Shown here piece after piece: positions 1 through 8,286 of a stretch of 64,000 bases of DNA (the stretch's first letter is position 1; the number at the start of each line of letters is the position of its first letter). The stretch is from Enhydrobacter sp. (GTDB lineage Bacteria > Pseudomonadota > Alphaproteobacteria > Reyranellales > Reyranellaceae), in the NCBI RefSeq assembly GCF_030246845.1, contig NZ_CP126889.1:2232001-2296000 (forward strand). The letters are read 5' to 3'. Both the position numbers and the translations under genes were made by a program. The notes beneath the pieces were generated by a model. It was not told where the DNA came from. It did no database searches and was given only the letters and a program-made list of their open reading frames with translations.

Positions 1-35
1 ATATCTGCTGCGGTGCGGATTTTCATTGCCGTTTC

Positions 36-60
36 CTGCCCGTGTCACGTTGTCGGGCAG
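36..60. repeat. Short inverted repeat downstream of the first gene
   Basis: Seven-base arms CTGCCCG (36-42) and CGGGCAG (54-60) flank an 11-base loop. It lies just past the stop of the leftward gene at 87-398, so it could end that transcript, but no T-run follows on the minus strand. The rest of 1-86 shows no gene. Confidence 0.3.
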
Positions 61-86
61 ATATCAGCAGAGAGCGGTTCGGAAGG

Positions 87-398
87 CTACTCCTGCGGCA
101 GCCAGCTATACCAGGTCCACAGGGCGACCGGCGCCGCCACGAACACGAGGATCACGCCGCCCACGATGCTCCAGCCGTTCGGGCCGTAGACGTCGTTGAA
201 CCACATCCAGAAGATGAGCTGGCAGCACAGGCCGAGGATGACCGGCAGCAGAAGTCTCAGCAGCCAGAGGCATACCCGCTCCTCGCGCGAGAGCGGGACG
301 GCGGCTGGAACGACCTCCGCCGCCCGCGTCTCGATCACCCGCAGCCGAGGCTTCACAGGCTCCCACTGGCCTGGCACCTCACCCATCAACCCCTCCAC
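87..398 (-). CDS. Small two-TM membrane protein, function unknown
   Basis: A 103-residue protein I cannot assign to a family. The first 40 residues are soluble and rich in Arg, Glu and Pro. Two hydrophobic segments follow, about residues 43-66 and 76-97, rich in Leu, Val, Trp and Phe and joined by a short Gly/Asn/Pro loop, so both ends probably lie on the same side of the inner membrane. The true start could be Met5 instead of Met1. The next leftward gene (519-686) is also a small membrane protein, so the two may be co-transcribed. A competing plus-strand reading frame here is Arg/Pro/His-rich and lacks protein-like composition. Confidence 0.6.
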   Translation of the reverse strand: MEGLMGEVPGQWEPVKPRLRVIETRAAEVVPAAVPLSREERVCLWLLRLLLPVILGLCCQLIFWMWFNDVYGPNGWSIVGGVILVFVAAPVALWTWYSWLPQE

Positions 399-518
399 AC
401 CGCGCGACGGTTCCGCTCCCCGGCGGAACGATCGCGTCCCTGCCGGGCTCGATATCGCAGACGCGGTGACATTCGTGAGCGATGTGCGGCGGCCCCAGCT
501 TTGTCGCAGGCGGCGACG

Positions 519-686
519 TCAGGGCATGTTTAGGACCTTGCCCACGAGCTTCACGACGATCACGAGCCCCAGCAGGTAGGCGAGCGCCAGCACGAGTCGG
601 AGGGCGTTGCGGAGGAGCGATCGCTGTGGGCGATGGCGGTCGCGCGACGCAGGAGGCGCGTCGAGCGGAGGAAGGTCCATAGGCAT
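519..686 (-). CDS. Small single-TM protein, function unknown
   Basis: A 55-residue protein: about 26 polar, basic, Pro-rich residues, then one hydrophobic segment (about 27-48, Leu/Val/Ala) and a short tail ending in Met-Pro. The reading frame runs further upstream to 824, but that extension has shadow-frame composition, so I place the start at the Met-Pro-Met pair (ATG at 686, alternative at 680). No strong ribosome binding site is visible. It may be a small inner-membrane protein linked with the 87-398 gene; no function can be inferred. Confidence 0.5.
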   Translation of the reverse strand: MPMDLPPLDAPPASRDRHRPQRSLLRNALRLVLALAYLLGLVIVVKLVGKVLNMP

Positions 687-804
687 CGCTGTGGATATAG
701 CCGCCGCCGTCGCGACGATGCTGTGATCTCGCCGACGGCCGCTGTGACCTTCACAAGCTTGCCGGCGCTGCCGATACTTACGTACGCACTCTGTCGAGTT
801 GAGA

Positions 805-1968
805 ATGATGACCCAGCTCCGCATCCCGGCCGTCTACATGCGCGGCGGCACCAGCAAAGGCGTGTTCTTCCTGAAGGACGATCTGCCGGCCGATCCGGCG
901 GCGCGCGAGCGGCTGCTGCTGCGCGTGATCGGCAGTCCCGACCGTTACGGCAAGCATACCGACGGCATGGGCGGCGCCACCTCCAGCACCAGCAAGGTCG
1001 TGATCCTGTCGAGGTCGACGCGACCCGACTGCGACGTCGACTACCTTTTCGGCCAGGTCGCGATCGACCAGCCCGTGATCGACTGGTCGGGCAATTGCGG
1101 CAACCTCACCACCGCCGTCGGCCCTTTCGCGTTGACGGCGGGCCTCGTGAAAGCGCCGGGCGACGGCACGGCGACGGTGCGCATCTGGCAGGCCAACATC
1201 TCGAAGAAGATCGTGAGCCACGTGCCGATGCGCGACGGCGAGGTTGTGGAGCTGGGCTCGTTCGAGCTCGACGGCGTCACCTTTCCGGCGGCGGAAGTGA
1301 GGCTCGAGTTCCTCGACCCGGCGGCCGAGGACGGCGACGGCGCGGGCGGCGCGATGTTCCCGACCGGCAACCGGCTCGACAGGCTCGATGTGCCGGGCGT
1401 CGGCAGCATCGAGGCGACGATGATCACCGCCGGCAATCCCACCATCTTCGTCGACGCCGCGCGGCTCGGGCTCGCGGGGACCGAGCTGCAGGGCGAGGTC
1501 AACGGCAATGGCGACCTGCTGCGTCGCGCCGAGGCGGTGCGCGCACACGGCGCGGTCGCGATGGGGCTGGTGAAGACGCCCGAGGAGGCGACGGCCAGAC
1601 GGCAACACACGCCCAAGCTTTCGTTCGTGGCGAAGCCCGCGACCTACAAGGCCTCCGACGGCCGCACGGTCGAGGCCGGATCGATCGATCTCCTGGCACG
1701 CATCTTCTCCATGGGGGTGCTGCATCATGCCATGACCGGGACCGGCGCCGTCGCGATCGCGGCGGCTGCGGCGATCCCGGGCACGGTGGTGAGCCGCATC
1801 GCGCCCGTCGGTGCGGACGGCCGCGTGCGCTTCGGCCATCCGTCGGGCACGCTCAGCGTCGGCGCCGAGGCAGCCGAGTCAGGCGGCGAGTGGACCGTGA
1901 CGAAGGTGCTGCTGAGCCGCACCGCCCGGCGTTTGATGGAAGGCTGGGTGCGCCTCCCGCCGGTCTAG
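805..1968 (+). CDS. PrpF/GalD-family isomerase
   Basis: A 387-residue member of the PrpF family, two-domain enzymes of the diaminopimelate-epimerase fold that isomerise unsaturated tricarboxylates such as 2-methylaconitate or 4-oxalomesaconate. Visible family marks are the N-terminal GGTSKG motif (Lys19), a second conserved Lys near 64 in a TSSTSK stretch, and the SGNCGN motif (Cys98) that supplies a proton-transfer residue. A TTG at 799 extends the frame by two residues; I prefer the ATG at 805. No prpBCD or gallate-pathway genes are adjacent, so the substrate is open. It converges on the next gene, with the two stop codons directly abutting. Confidence 0.85.
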   Translation: MMTQLRIPAVYMRGGTSKGVFFLKDDLPADPAARERLLLRVIGSPDRYGKHTDGMGGATSSTSKVVILSRSTRPDCDVDYLFGQVAIDQPVIDWSGNCGNLTTAVGPFALTAGLVKAPGDGTATVRIWQANISKKIVSHVPMRDGEVVELGSFELDGVTFPAAEVRLEFLDPAAEDGDGAGGAMFPTGNRLDRLDVPGVGSIEATMITAGNPTIFVDAARLGLAGTELQGEVNGNGDLLRRAEAVRAHGAVAMGLVKTPEEATARRQHTPKLSFVAKPATYKASDGRTVEAGSIDLLARIFSMGVLHHAMTGTGAVAIAAAAAIPGTVVSRIAPVGADGRVRFGHPSGTLSVGAEAAESGGEWTVTKVLLSRTARRLMEGWVRLPPV

Positions 1969-3201
1969 CTAGCTGCTCTCGTTCGACAGCACGTCGCCGA
2001 ACAGGCTCCATTTCTCGCCGTCGAAGCGGGCCAGCCGCACCGACTGGATGGGGTAGAAGTCGGTCGGGCTGGTGTTGATCTTGATGCCGGGCAGCAGCAT
2101 GGGCACCTCGAGATTGCGCATGCTGGCCGCCTGCTTCATGAGATTGGCGCGGGTCAGCTCGTCGCCGCACGCGGCCAGCACGTGCTGCATCGTGGCCGAC
2201 ACGGCATAGGCGTAGACGTTGCCACCGTCGGCCGGATTGGCCTCCGGCAGGTACTTCTTCATCCATGCCTGCCATTCCTTGAAGTCGGGATAGTCGGCCC
2301 ATTGCGGGTCGGTCGCGTCCTTCAGGTAGGCGGCGGTGATGATCCCCTTGCTGTTCTCGAACCCGGCCGGCTTCAGCACGGCGGCGACCGACGCCGAGAC
2401 GTTGGCGAGATACTGCACCGGCTTCCAGCCGAGATCGGCGGCCTTGCGGATCGCCTGGGCGGCAGCCTTCGGCGCGCCGTCGTTGAAGAAGACATTGGCG
2501 CCGGAGTTCTTGATCTCGATGATCTGGCTGTCGACGGTCGGGTCGGTGACCTCGTAGCTCACCTTGGCCGAGACGAGATGCTCGTTCTCCTTGCCGAGCC
2601 CCTTGAGGAAGCCGCCGCTGTAGTCCTTACCCGAATCGTCGTTCTGGTAGAGGATGCCGATCTTGACGTCCTTGAGCTTGTCCTTGTGCGTGGCGAGGAC
2701 GTGCTTGGCGTAGATCGCCCCTTCGGTGGCATAGTCGGGCTGCCAGCCCATGGTCCAGGGGAAGTGCTTGGGATCGCCCCACTTCGAGGCGCCGGTGGCG
2801 ACGAAGAGCTGCGGCACCTTCTTCTGATTCAGGTACTTCTGCACCACCGTGTTGGTGGGCGTGCCGAGAAGCTGGTAGATCGCGAACACTTGGTCGGACT
2901 CGACGAGCTTGCGCACCATCTCGACCGTCTTGGACGGCACGAAACCGTCGTCGTAGCTGATGAAGGTGATCTTGCGGCCGTTGATGCCGCCCTTGTCGTT
3001 GACCATCTGCCAGTAGGCCGCGATCGCCTTGCCGATCGTGCCGTAGGCCGAGAGCGGGCCCGAGTAGGGGTTGGTGTGGCCGAGCTTGATCTCCTTGTCG
3101 GTCACGCCCGGGTCGTATTTCTTGTCGGCCCGCGCGATGTAGGGCGCGAAGACGAGAGCGGTGCCTGCCGTCGCGAACGTACGGCGATTGATCCTCGACA
3201 T
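1969..3201 (-). CDS. ABC transporter solute-binding protein (branched-chain amino acid type)
   Basis: A 410-residue periplasmic binding protein of the Peripla_BP_6 (LivJ-like) family. The N-terminus carries a twin-arginine-like signal (NRRTF at 5-9, then a hydrophobic stretch), with cleavage expected after Ala-Arg-Ala near residue 26. The mature part starts with the typical pattern of a ligand-binding lobe (IKLGHTNPYSGPLSAYG). The start at 3201 is favoured by a strong GGGAGGAGG ribosome site; the open frame extends further upstream without merit. No permease or ATPase genes are in the window, so it is an orphan binding protein; ligand unknown (amino acid, amide or aromatic acid are all possible). 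It lies 31 bases after the exonuclease gene and may belong to that run. Confidence 0.88.
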   Translation of the reverse strand: MSRINRRTFATAGTALVFAPYIARADKKYDPGVTDKEIKLGHTNPYSGPLSAYGTIGKAIAAYWQMVNDKGGINGRKITFISYDDGFVPSKTVEMVRKLVESDQVFAIYQLLGTPTNTVVQKYLNQKKVPQLFVATGASKWGDPKHFPWTMGWQPDYATEGAIYAKHVLATHKDKLKDVKIGILYQNDDSGKDYSGGFLKGLGKENEHLVSAKVSYEVTDPTVDSQIIEIKNSGANVFFNDGAPKAAAQAIRKAADLGWKPVQYLANVSASVAAVLKPAGFENSKGIITAAYLKDATDPQWADYPDFKEWQAWMKKYLPEANPADGGNVYAYAVSATMQHVLAACGDELTRANLMKQAASMRNLEVPMLLPGIKINTSPTDFYPIQSVRLARFDGEKWSLFGDVLSNESS

Positions 3202-3232
3202 GTGCTTCCTCCTCCCAGGGCCGCGATCTTGC

Positions 3233-3940
3233 TCAGGATCGACCGTCCAGGAAACCGTCCAGCATCGTCTCGCTTTCGCCATGCGCTTCCTTGCTCAATC
3301 GGCCGCAGAACAGCTCGTAGCGCAGCCAGGCACGATAGGTGTTGACCACATCGGCCCGACAATAGTCCGCGATTTCGACGAAACGCCTTTCGTTGACGAA
3401 AGTCTCGATCCGGCTTCCATCGATGCCGGCCGGCTTGCCCGGCAGGCCCAGCACGCGCGCCAGTTCCTGCAGGCTGACCCGGGCGTGCCGTTCCCCCGCC
3501 GAAAGAAGATCGCAAAGATCGACCGTGCTGGCGGCGGCCCGATCGAAATAGGGCCGTGCGGCGAGGCCGGGAGCGGGAACGCCGTGCATCATCGCGCGAT
3601 AGCGCAGCACCGGCAGGTCGAAGGCGTGGCCGTTGAACGTGACGAGGCGCGGCTCGAGCACGGCGACCCGCTCGACAAAGTTCCGGATGAGCTGCTGTTC
3701 GGAGTTTTGCCCAAGGTGGGGCGAGTCGAGGAGGACGGGTTCCCACGCACCCTTGTCGCCGCGTTGCGCCACCAGCGAGCCGATGCAGACAATGCGCTGA
3801 AAGATCTGTCGCGCGACTTTCTCGCCCATCTGCCGTCGCACTTCCCAATCGGGATGGCGTTCCAGTCCCTCCGCGATGGCGAAAGCCCGCACGTCGGCGA
3901 CGGTCTCGAGGTCGAAGGCGAGGATCCGGTCGCCGCTCAT
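3233..3940 (-). CDS. Predicted 3'-5' exonuclease, PolB proofreading-domain type
   Basis: A 235-residue DEDDy-type exonuclease related to the proofreading domain of family B DNA polymerases. Exo I is visible as FDLET (Asp10, Glu12), Exo II as FNGHAFDLPVL (Asp108) and Exo III as Tyr193-x3-Asp197 in YCRADVVNTY, so all four acidic ligands and the tyrosine are present. It would remove nucleotides from 3' ends of DNA (or RNA) with two metal ions. Its ATG overlaps the TGA of the upstream alanine dehydrogenase gene by four bases, which implies translational coupling, although no functional link between the two enzymes is obvious. Confidence 0.85.
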   Translation of the reverse strand: MSGDRILAFDLETVADVRAFAIAEGLERHPDWEVRRQMGEKVARQIFQRIVCIGSLVAQRGDKGAWEPVLLDSPHLGQNSEQQLIRNFVERVAVLEPRLVTFNGHAFDLPVLRYRAMMHGVPAPGLAARPYFDRAAASTVDLCDLLSAGERHARVSLQELARVLGLPGKPAGIDGSRIETFVNERRFVEIADYCRADVVNTYRAWLRYELFCGRLSKEAHGESETMLDGFLDGRS

Positions 3941-5049
3941 GCCGCGAGCTGATCGGGCGCGGTGAAGGCCAGTCCCTGCGCTTCGGCGACCGGCCGACAG
4001 GTGAGGCGGCCGTCATGGACATTGAGGCCGTCGCGCAGATGCGGATCCTCGGCGAGCGCCCGTCGCCAGCCCTTGTCGGCAAGCGCCAGCACGAAGGGCA
4101 GGGTCGCGTTGTTCAGGGCGAAGGTCGAGGTGCGCGCCACCGCGCCGGGCATGTTGGTGACGCAGTAGTGGATCACGCCCCGCTCGACGAAGGTCGGATG
4201 GGAATGGGTGGTCGGACGCGAGGTCTCGCAGCAGCCGCCCTGGTCGATGGCGATATCGACGATGACGGCGCCGTTCTTCATCGTCTCGACCATCTCGCGC
4301 GTCACCAGCTTGGGCGCGGCGGCGCCCGGCACCAGGACGGCGCCCACCAGCAGATCGGCGCGGCGCACGACCTGGGCCAGCGCGTCGTGGGTCGAGAAGA
4401 TCGTGCGGACGCCCGGCAACTGCGCCGCGATGCGCCTCAGGACCTCGGCGGAGCGATCGACCACCGTGACCGTGGCGCCCATGCCGAGCGCGATCGTCGC
4501 GGCATGGCTGCCCGACACGCCACCGCCCAGCACGACCACTTCCGCCGGCGGCACGCCCGGCACGCCGCCCAGCAGGACGCCGCGGCCGCCTTCCTCGCAT
4601 TCGAGATAGCGGGCGCCCACCTGCGGCGCCAGGCGACCGGCGATCTCCGACATCGGGGTGAGCAGCGGCAGGCTGCCCGACGGCGCGGTGACGGTCTCGT
4701 AGGCGATGGCGGTCACGCCGCTTTGCAGCAGGTCCTTGGTCTGCGCCGGGTCGGGGGCGAGGTGAAGATAGGTGAACAGCACCTGTCCGCGCCGCAGCCG
4801 CCGGCGTTCGGCCTCGAGCGGCTCCTTCACCTTCACGATCAGCTCGGCCTCGGCGAACACTTCCTCGGCCGATCCGGCAATGCGTGCGCCGGCAGCGAGA
4901 TAGAGCGCATCCTCCAGCCCGGCGCCCTGCCCGGCGCCGCGTTCCACGGTGACGGCGTGGCCGTGGCGCACCAGCTCGGCGACCGAGGAAGGCACCAGGC
5001 CCACCCGATATTCATGGTCCTTGACTTCCTTCGGCACGCCGACGCGCAT
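3937..5049 (-). CDS. ald: Alanine dehydrogenase
   Basis: A 370-residue NAD-dependent alanine dehydrogenase (L-alanine + NAD + water to pyruvate + ammonia + NADH), the usual family length. The N-terminus [17 protein letters not shown] is the classical AlaDh/PNT start. The Rossmann glycine motif ([12 protein letters not shown]) lies around residue 170, and a family block [11 protein letters not shown] near 270 carries the catalytic Asp region. The start at 5049 matches the family N-terminus; the frame stays open far upstream, but that part is the shadow of ribBA. It is followed by the exonuclease gene with an ATGA overlap and preceded, after 53 bases, by ribBA, so these genes probably form one leftward transcript. 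Confidence 0.95.
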   Translation of the reverse strand: MRVGVPKEVKDHEYRVGLVPSSVAELVRHGHAVTVERGAGQGAGLEDALYLAAGARIAGSAEEVFAEAELIVKVKEPLEAERRRLRRGQVLFTYLHLAPDPAQTKDLLQSGVTAIAYETVTAPSGSLPLLTPMSEIAGRLAPQVGARYLECEEGGRGVLLGGVPGVPPAEVVVLGGGVSGSHAATIALGMGATVTVVDRSAEVLRRIAAQLPGVRTIFSTHDALAQVVRRADLLVGAVLVPGAAAPKLVTREMVETMKNGAVIVDIAIDQGGCCETSRPTTHSHPTFVERGVIHYCVTNMPGAVARTSTFALNNATLPFVLALADKGWRRALAEDPHLRDGLNVHDGRLTCRPVAEAQGLAFTAPDQLAA

Positions 5050-5102
5050 GGCCAGACTCCCTTCCAAAGTCCGACCGGCCAATGGCCTTGCAACCGGCGT
5101 CC

Positions 5103-6269
5103 TCAGAGCAGATGGCCTGCCCGCTCCGCCTTGGTCCGGAGATAGTTCTCGTTGTGGCCGTTGGCCGGAAAAGAGTGCGCGACGCGCTCGACGACCTCGA
5201 TGCCGTACCGGGCGAGCTGGGAGATCTTCTGCGGGTTGTTGGTCATGAGCCGCACGCGCTTGATGCCCATGCGCGCCAGCATCGTCGCGGCCGGCGCATA
5301 GATGCGCTCGTCGGCGTCGAAGCCGAGCTGCTCGTTGGCATCGATGGTGTCGAAGCCATCGTCCTGCAGTTCGTAGGCGCGCAGCTTGTTCACGAGCCCG
5401 ATGCCGCGGCCTTCCTGCGCGAGGTAGAGCAGCACGCCCGAGCCTTCCTTGGCGATCTGGGCGATGGCGCCGCGAAGCTGCACGCCGCAGTCGCAGCGCA
5501 GCGAGGCCAGCAGGTCGCCGGTGAAGCATTCGGAGTGCAGCCGGACCAGCACCGGCTCGGTGGGATCGATGTCGCCCACCACGATCGCGAGATGCTCCTT
5601 GCCGCCGTCGCTCGGCCGCCAGGCGAGGATGCGGGCGTTCTCCGCCCCTTCGAGCGGCACGTTGGCCTGCGCCACCTGCTGCAGGTTGCGTGTCGCCGTC
5701 TCCTCGTAGGCCAGCACGTCGGCCGCATCGACATAGACCAGATCCTGCTCGCGCGCCCAGTCGCGCCGCTTGTGGCCCGCATCGCGCGTCAGCGGGCCGA
5801 GCACGACGGCGGGCAGCAGACGGCCGAGCTTGGCGAGCTCGACCGCCGTCTCAGCGATGCGCGGTGCGTGACTCGCCACCGGGCGCGAGAAATGGCGCAG
5901 GGCAATGTGCCGGGCGGCGTCCGGCCCCTGCTCGTGCGGACGCAGGATGATGTCGACCGGGACGCCGGCCGGCAGGTCGAGCGTGATGGGCTTGTTGATG
6001 GCGCCCATGCCGCCGGCGATGTGCGGCGGGATCTCCATGCCGATCGCCTCGGCCCGGCGCCGGGTGGTGACCAGCACGGGCGCCGCCTGGGCAAGCCCCT
6101 GAAGACGCTGCAGGGCGAGTGGCCCACAGCATTCGGCGGCGATCACCAGGCCGGCCGCGCCGTCATCGTCACGCAGGACCACGATGCCGCCGCGGCGCAA
6201 CTCGGCCAGAGCACGCTCGACGGCCGCCAGGGCCGCCGCGGTACGAGATTGGACTTCGGCCGGGCTCAT
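5103..6269 (-). CDS. ribA: GTP cyclohydrolase II with degenerate DHBP-synthase-like N-domain
   Basis: A 388-residue two-domain protein. The C-terminal half (about 195-388) is GTP cyclohydrolase II, first step of riboflavin synthesis, with the zinc-ligand block LHSECFTGD...LRCDCGVQL, the GRGIGL loop and the RIYAPAA region. The N-terminal half sits where 3,4-dihydroxy-2-butanone 4-phosphate synthase (RibB) lies in RibBA fusions, but the acidic metal-binding stretch typical of RibB (DDEDRENEGD in E. coli) is reduced to RDDDGAAGLV, and no HTEA motif is seen. That half is therefore probably catalytically dead, as in RibBX-like proteins. The start at 6269 (MSPAEVQSR) avoids 37 unlikely residues. 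It probably heads the leftward ribA-ald-exonuclease run. Confidence 0.9.
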   Translation of the reverse strand: MSPAEVQSRTAAALAAVERALAELRRGGIVVLRDDDGAAGLVIAAECCGPLALQRLQGLAQAAPVLVTTRRRAEAIGMEIPPHIAGGMGAINKPITLDLPAGVPVDIILRPHEQGPDAARHIALRHFSRPVASHAPRIAETAVELAKLGRLLPAVVLGPLTRDAGHKRRDWAREQDLVYVDAADVLAYEETATRNLQQVAQANVPLEGAENARILAWRPSDGGKEHLAIVVGDIDPTEPVLVRLHSECFTGDLLASLRCDCGVQLRGAIAQIAKEGSGVLLYLAQEGRGIGLVNKLRAYELQDDGFDTIDANEQLGFDADERIYAPAATMLARMGIKRVRLMTNNPQKISQLARYGIEVVERVAHSFPANGHNENYLRTKAERAGHLL

Positions 6270-6283
6270 GACTTTATAATATA

Positions 6284-6327
6284 GGGCTACTATAGCCCGC
6301 CCCGCATCCGGGTGGGGCGTTGTTTTT
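6284..6327 (+). terminator. Hairpin plus T-tract between ribA and the cenR-like gene
   Basis: Two structures lie in this divergent intergenic region. GGGCTA (6284-6289) and TAGCCC (6293-6298) form a small inverted repeat beside AT-rich, -10-like bases on both strands. It is followed by CGCCCC (6298-6303) pairing with GGGGCG (6314-6319) and then TTGTTTTT (6320-6327), the layout of an intrinsic terminator reading rightward. No rightward gene ends upstream, so it may be a leader attenuator or block readthrough. Confidence 0.45.
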
Positions 6328-6378
6328 CGAGATTCGGACGCTTTTGCAGGGCGATGGCGCGGTATATAGAGGGGCGGC

Positions 6379-7095
6379 ATGGATCAGGGCAGCACCATCT
6401 CGGCCAACAACCGCGGCAAGAAGATCCTGCTGGTCGACGACGATCAGGCCTTGCGCTCGGTGCTGGCCGAGCAGCTCGATCTCTACGACGGCTTCACCAC
6501 GATCCAGGTCGGCACCGCGGCCGAAGGCCTCGAGAAGGCCAAGCTCGCGCACTACGACGCCGTCCTGCTCGACATCGGCCTGCCCGACATGGATGGCCGT
6601 GAGCTCTGCAAGCTGATGCGCCGGCAGGGCGTGCGCGCTCCCGTCATCATGCTGACCGCGGCCGACTCCGACGCCGATACGATCCTCGGCCTCGAATCGG
6701 GCGCCAACGACTACGTGACCAAGCCGTTCCGCATCAACGTCCTGCTGGCGCGCCTGCGCGCCCATCTACGCCAGCACGAGCGCAGCGAGGACGCCGTCAT
6801 GACGATCGGCCCGTATGAGTTTCATCCCGCCGGCAAGATGCTGCTGGAGAAGGGCGGCAAGCGGAAGATCCGGCTGACCGACAAGGAAGCGTCGATCCTG
6901 AAGTTCCTGTTCCGCGCCGGCGACCGGCCGGTGGCGCGCGACGTGCTCCTGAACGAGGTGTGGGGCTACAACGCGGGCGTGACCACGCACACGCTCGAGA
7001 CGCACATCTACCGGCTGCGACAGAAGATCGAGAAGGATCCGGCCAATGCCGCCATCCTGGTGACCGATCGCGGCGGCTATCGCCTGCAACCCTGA
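6379..7095 (+). CDS. cenR: OmpR-family response regulator, CenR-like
   Basis: A 238-residue DNA-binding response regulator. The receiver domain (about 14-127) has the acidic pair in LLVDDD (19-22), phospho-acceptor Asp65 in LLDIGLPDMDG, Thr93 and Lys115. The C-terminal winged helix (about 140-238) ends in the OmpR/PhoB pattern TTHTLETHIYRLRQKIE. Overall wording, notably LGLESGANDYVTKPFRINVLLARLR-type sequence and the GVTTHTLETH block, recalls the alphaproteobacterial envelope regulator CenR. No histidine kinase lies nearby, as expected if the kinase (CenK-like) is encoded elsewhere. The start at 6379 follows an AGAGGGG ribosome site. Regulation may involve the terminator-like hairpin just upstream. 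The cenR assignment is from memory of relatives, not a search. Confidence 0.82.
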   Translation: MDQGSTISANNRGKKILLVDDDQALRSVLAEQLDLYDGFTTIQVGTAAEGLEKAKLAHYDAVLLDIGLPDMDGRELCKLMRRQGVRAPVIMLTAADSDADTILGLESGANDYVTKPFRINVLLARLRAHLRQHERSEDAVMTIGPYEFHPAGKMLLEKGGKRKIRLTDKEASILKFLFRAGDRPVARDVLLNEVWGYNAGVTTHTLETHIYRLRQKIEKDPANAAILVTDRGGYRLQP

Positions 7096-7128
7096 CCCGA
7101 GGTCTTTTGGCCGGCCCTTGCCACAGCG

Positions 7129-7150
7129 TGACGGGCCCGTCATCCTTTTG
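7129..7150 (+). terminator. Perfect 14-base palindrome followed by T-rich tract
   Basis: TGACGGGCCCGTCA (7129-7142) is a perfect palindrome followed by TCCTTTTG. It lies 33 bases after the cenR-like stop and 29 bases before the next start. It could be a weak terminator or an operator for the diiron protein gene; the stem would have only five pairs around a GGCC loop. Confidence 0.35.
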
Positions 7151-7178
7151 CCAACGGAATTGGCCGAGGAGGCGCGTC

Positions 7179-8267
7179 GTGGGCGTCAGCGACAGCAAGA
7201 AGGGCACTCAGCGCATCTATTCGCTGCCGGTCGAGGTCACCGACTGGAAGTTCGACGGCGCGACCGAGATCCGCTTCAACTGGGAGTACGACGACGGCTC
7301 CGCCGCGCTGCTCGAGCTCTACGACAAGGGCAAGAAGCAGCAGTGGGATGCCAGCACCCGGCTCGACTGGTCGCTCGAGCTCGATCCCGACAATCCGATG
7401 GCGCTGAAGGACGAGGCGATCTCGATCTACGACACGGATTACTGGCGCCGCATGACGGACAAGGAGAAGTCCTGGCTGCGCCGCCACCTGCAAGCCAATT
7501 CGATCAGCCAGTTCATGCACGGCGAACAGGGGGCGCTGATCGCGACATCCAAGATCGTCGCGACCGTGCCGGACATGAACGCCAAGTTCTATGCGGCGAC
7601 GCAGGTGATGGACGAGGCGCGCCATGTCGAGGCCTACAAGCGGCTGTTGCACGAGAAGTTCCAGCTCGCCTATCCGATCAACAAGGCGCTCAAGACCCTG
7701 CTGGAGCAGACGCTGACAGACCGGCGCTGGGACATGACCTATCTCGGCATGCAGGTGCTGATCGAGGGTCTGGCGCTGGCCGCCTTCCAGTCGATCCGCG
7801 ACAAGTCCGGCAATACGCTGGCCGGCGCGGTCAATGCCTACGTGATGCAGGACGAGGCGCGCCACGTCTCGTTCGGCCGGTTGGCGCTGCGCGAATACTA
7901 TCCGGAGCTCTCCGATGCCGAGCGCGACGAGCGCGAGGAATTCGTGGTCGAGGCCCTGATCTTCATGCGCGATCGCTTCAACCAGGCCGAAGTTTGGGAG
8001 CGGCTCGGCCTGCCGGCCAAGATGCTGGACGACATCCACTACAACTCCAAGCAGATGAACTCCTTCCGCGGCCGTCTGTTCAGCCGCGTCGTGCCGACCG
8101 TGAAGGATATCGGCCTTTGGGGCACGCGCGTGCAGAAGGCCTTCGCCGAGATGGGCGTGATGGACTATGCCAAGGTCGATGTCGGCGAGCAGCTCGCCAA
8201 CGACGGCCGCGTCGCCGACGAGTTCGACCGGAAGATGTTCGTCGATCGCTCGCTCGCGGCGGAGTGA
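7179..8267 (+). CDS. Ferritin-like diiron protein with two EARH motifs
   Basis: A 362-residue protein of the ferritin-like/ribonucleotide-reductase-like diiron superfamily (AurF-like oxygenases are relatives). The ligand set is complete and regularly spaced: Glu116, Glu146 and His149 (DEARH), Glu196, then Glu226 and His229 (second DEARH). This is the E/ExxH/E/ExxH pattern of oxygen-activating diiron enzymes, so it is probably a soluble oxygenase, desaturase-like enzyme or oxidase; substrate unknown. The GTG start at 7179 has a GAGGAGG site seven bases upstream; the open frame continues into cenR without protein-like sequence. It is flanked by a regulator and a convergent CoA-transferase gene, neither of which reveals the substrate. 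Confidence 0.85.
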   Translation: MGVSDSKKGTQRIYSLPVEVTDWKFDGATEIRFNWEYDDGSAALLELYDKGKKQQWDASTRLDWSLELDPDNPMALKDEAISIYDTDYWRRMTDKEKSWLRRHLQANSISQFMHGEQGALIATSKIVATVPDMNAKFYAATQVMDEARHVEAYKRLLHEKFQLAYPINKALKTLLEQTLTDRRWDMTYLGMQVLIEGLALAAFQSIRDKSGNTLAGAVNAYVMQDEARHVSFGRLALREYYPELSDAERDEREEFVVEALIFMRDRFNQAEVWERLGLPAKMLDDIHYNSKQMNSFRGRLFSRVVPTVKDIGLWGTRVQKAFAEMGVMDYAKVDVGEQLANDGRVADEFDRKMFVDRSLAAE

Positions 8268-8286
8268 ACAGCGCGGCGCCGCTCGT

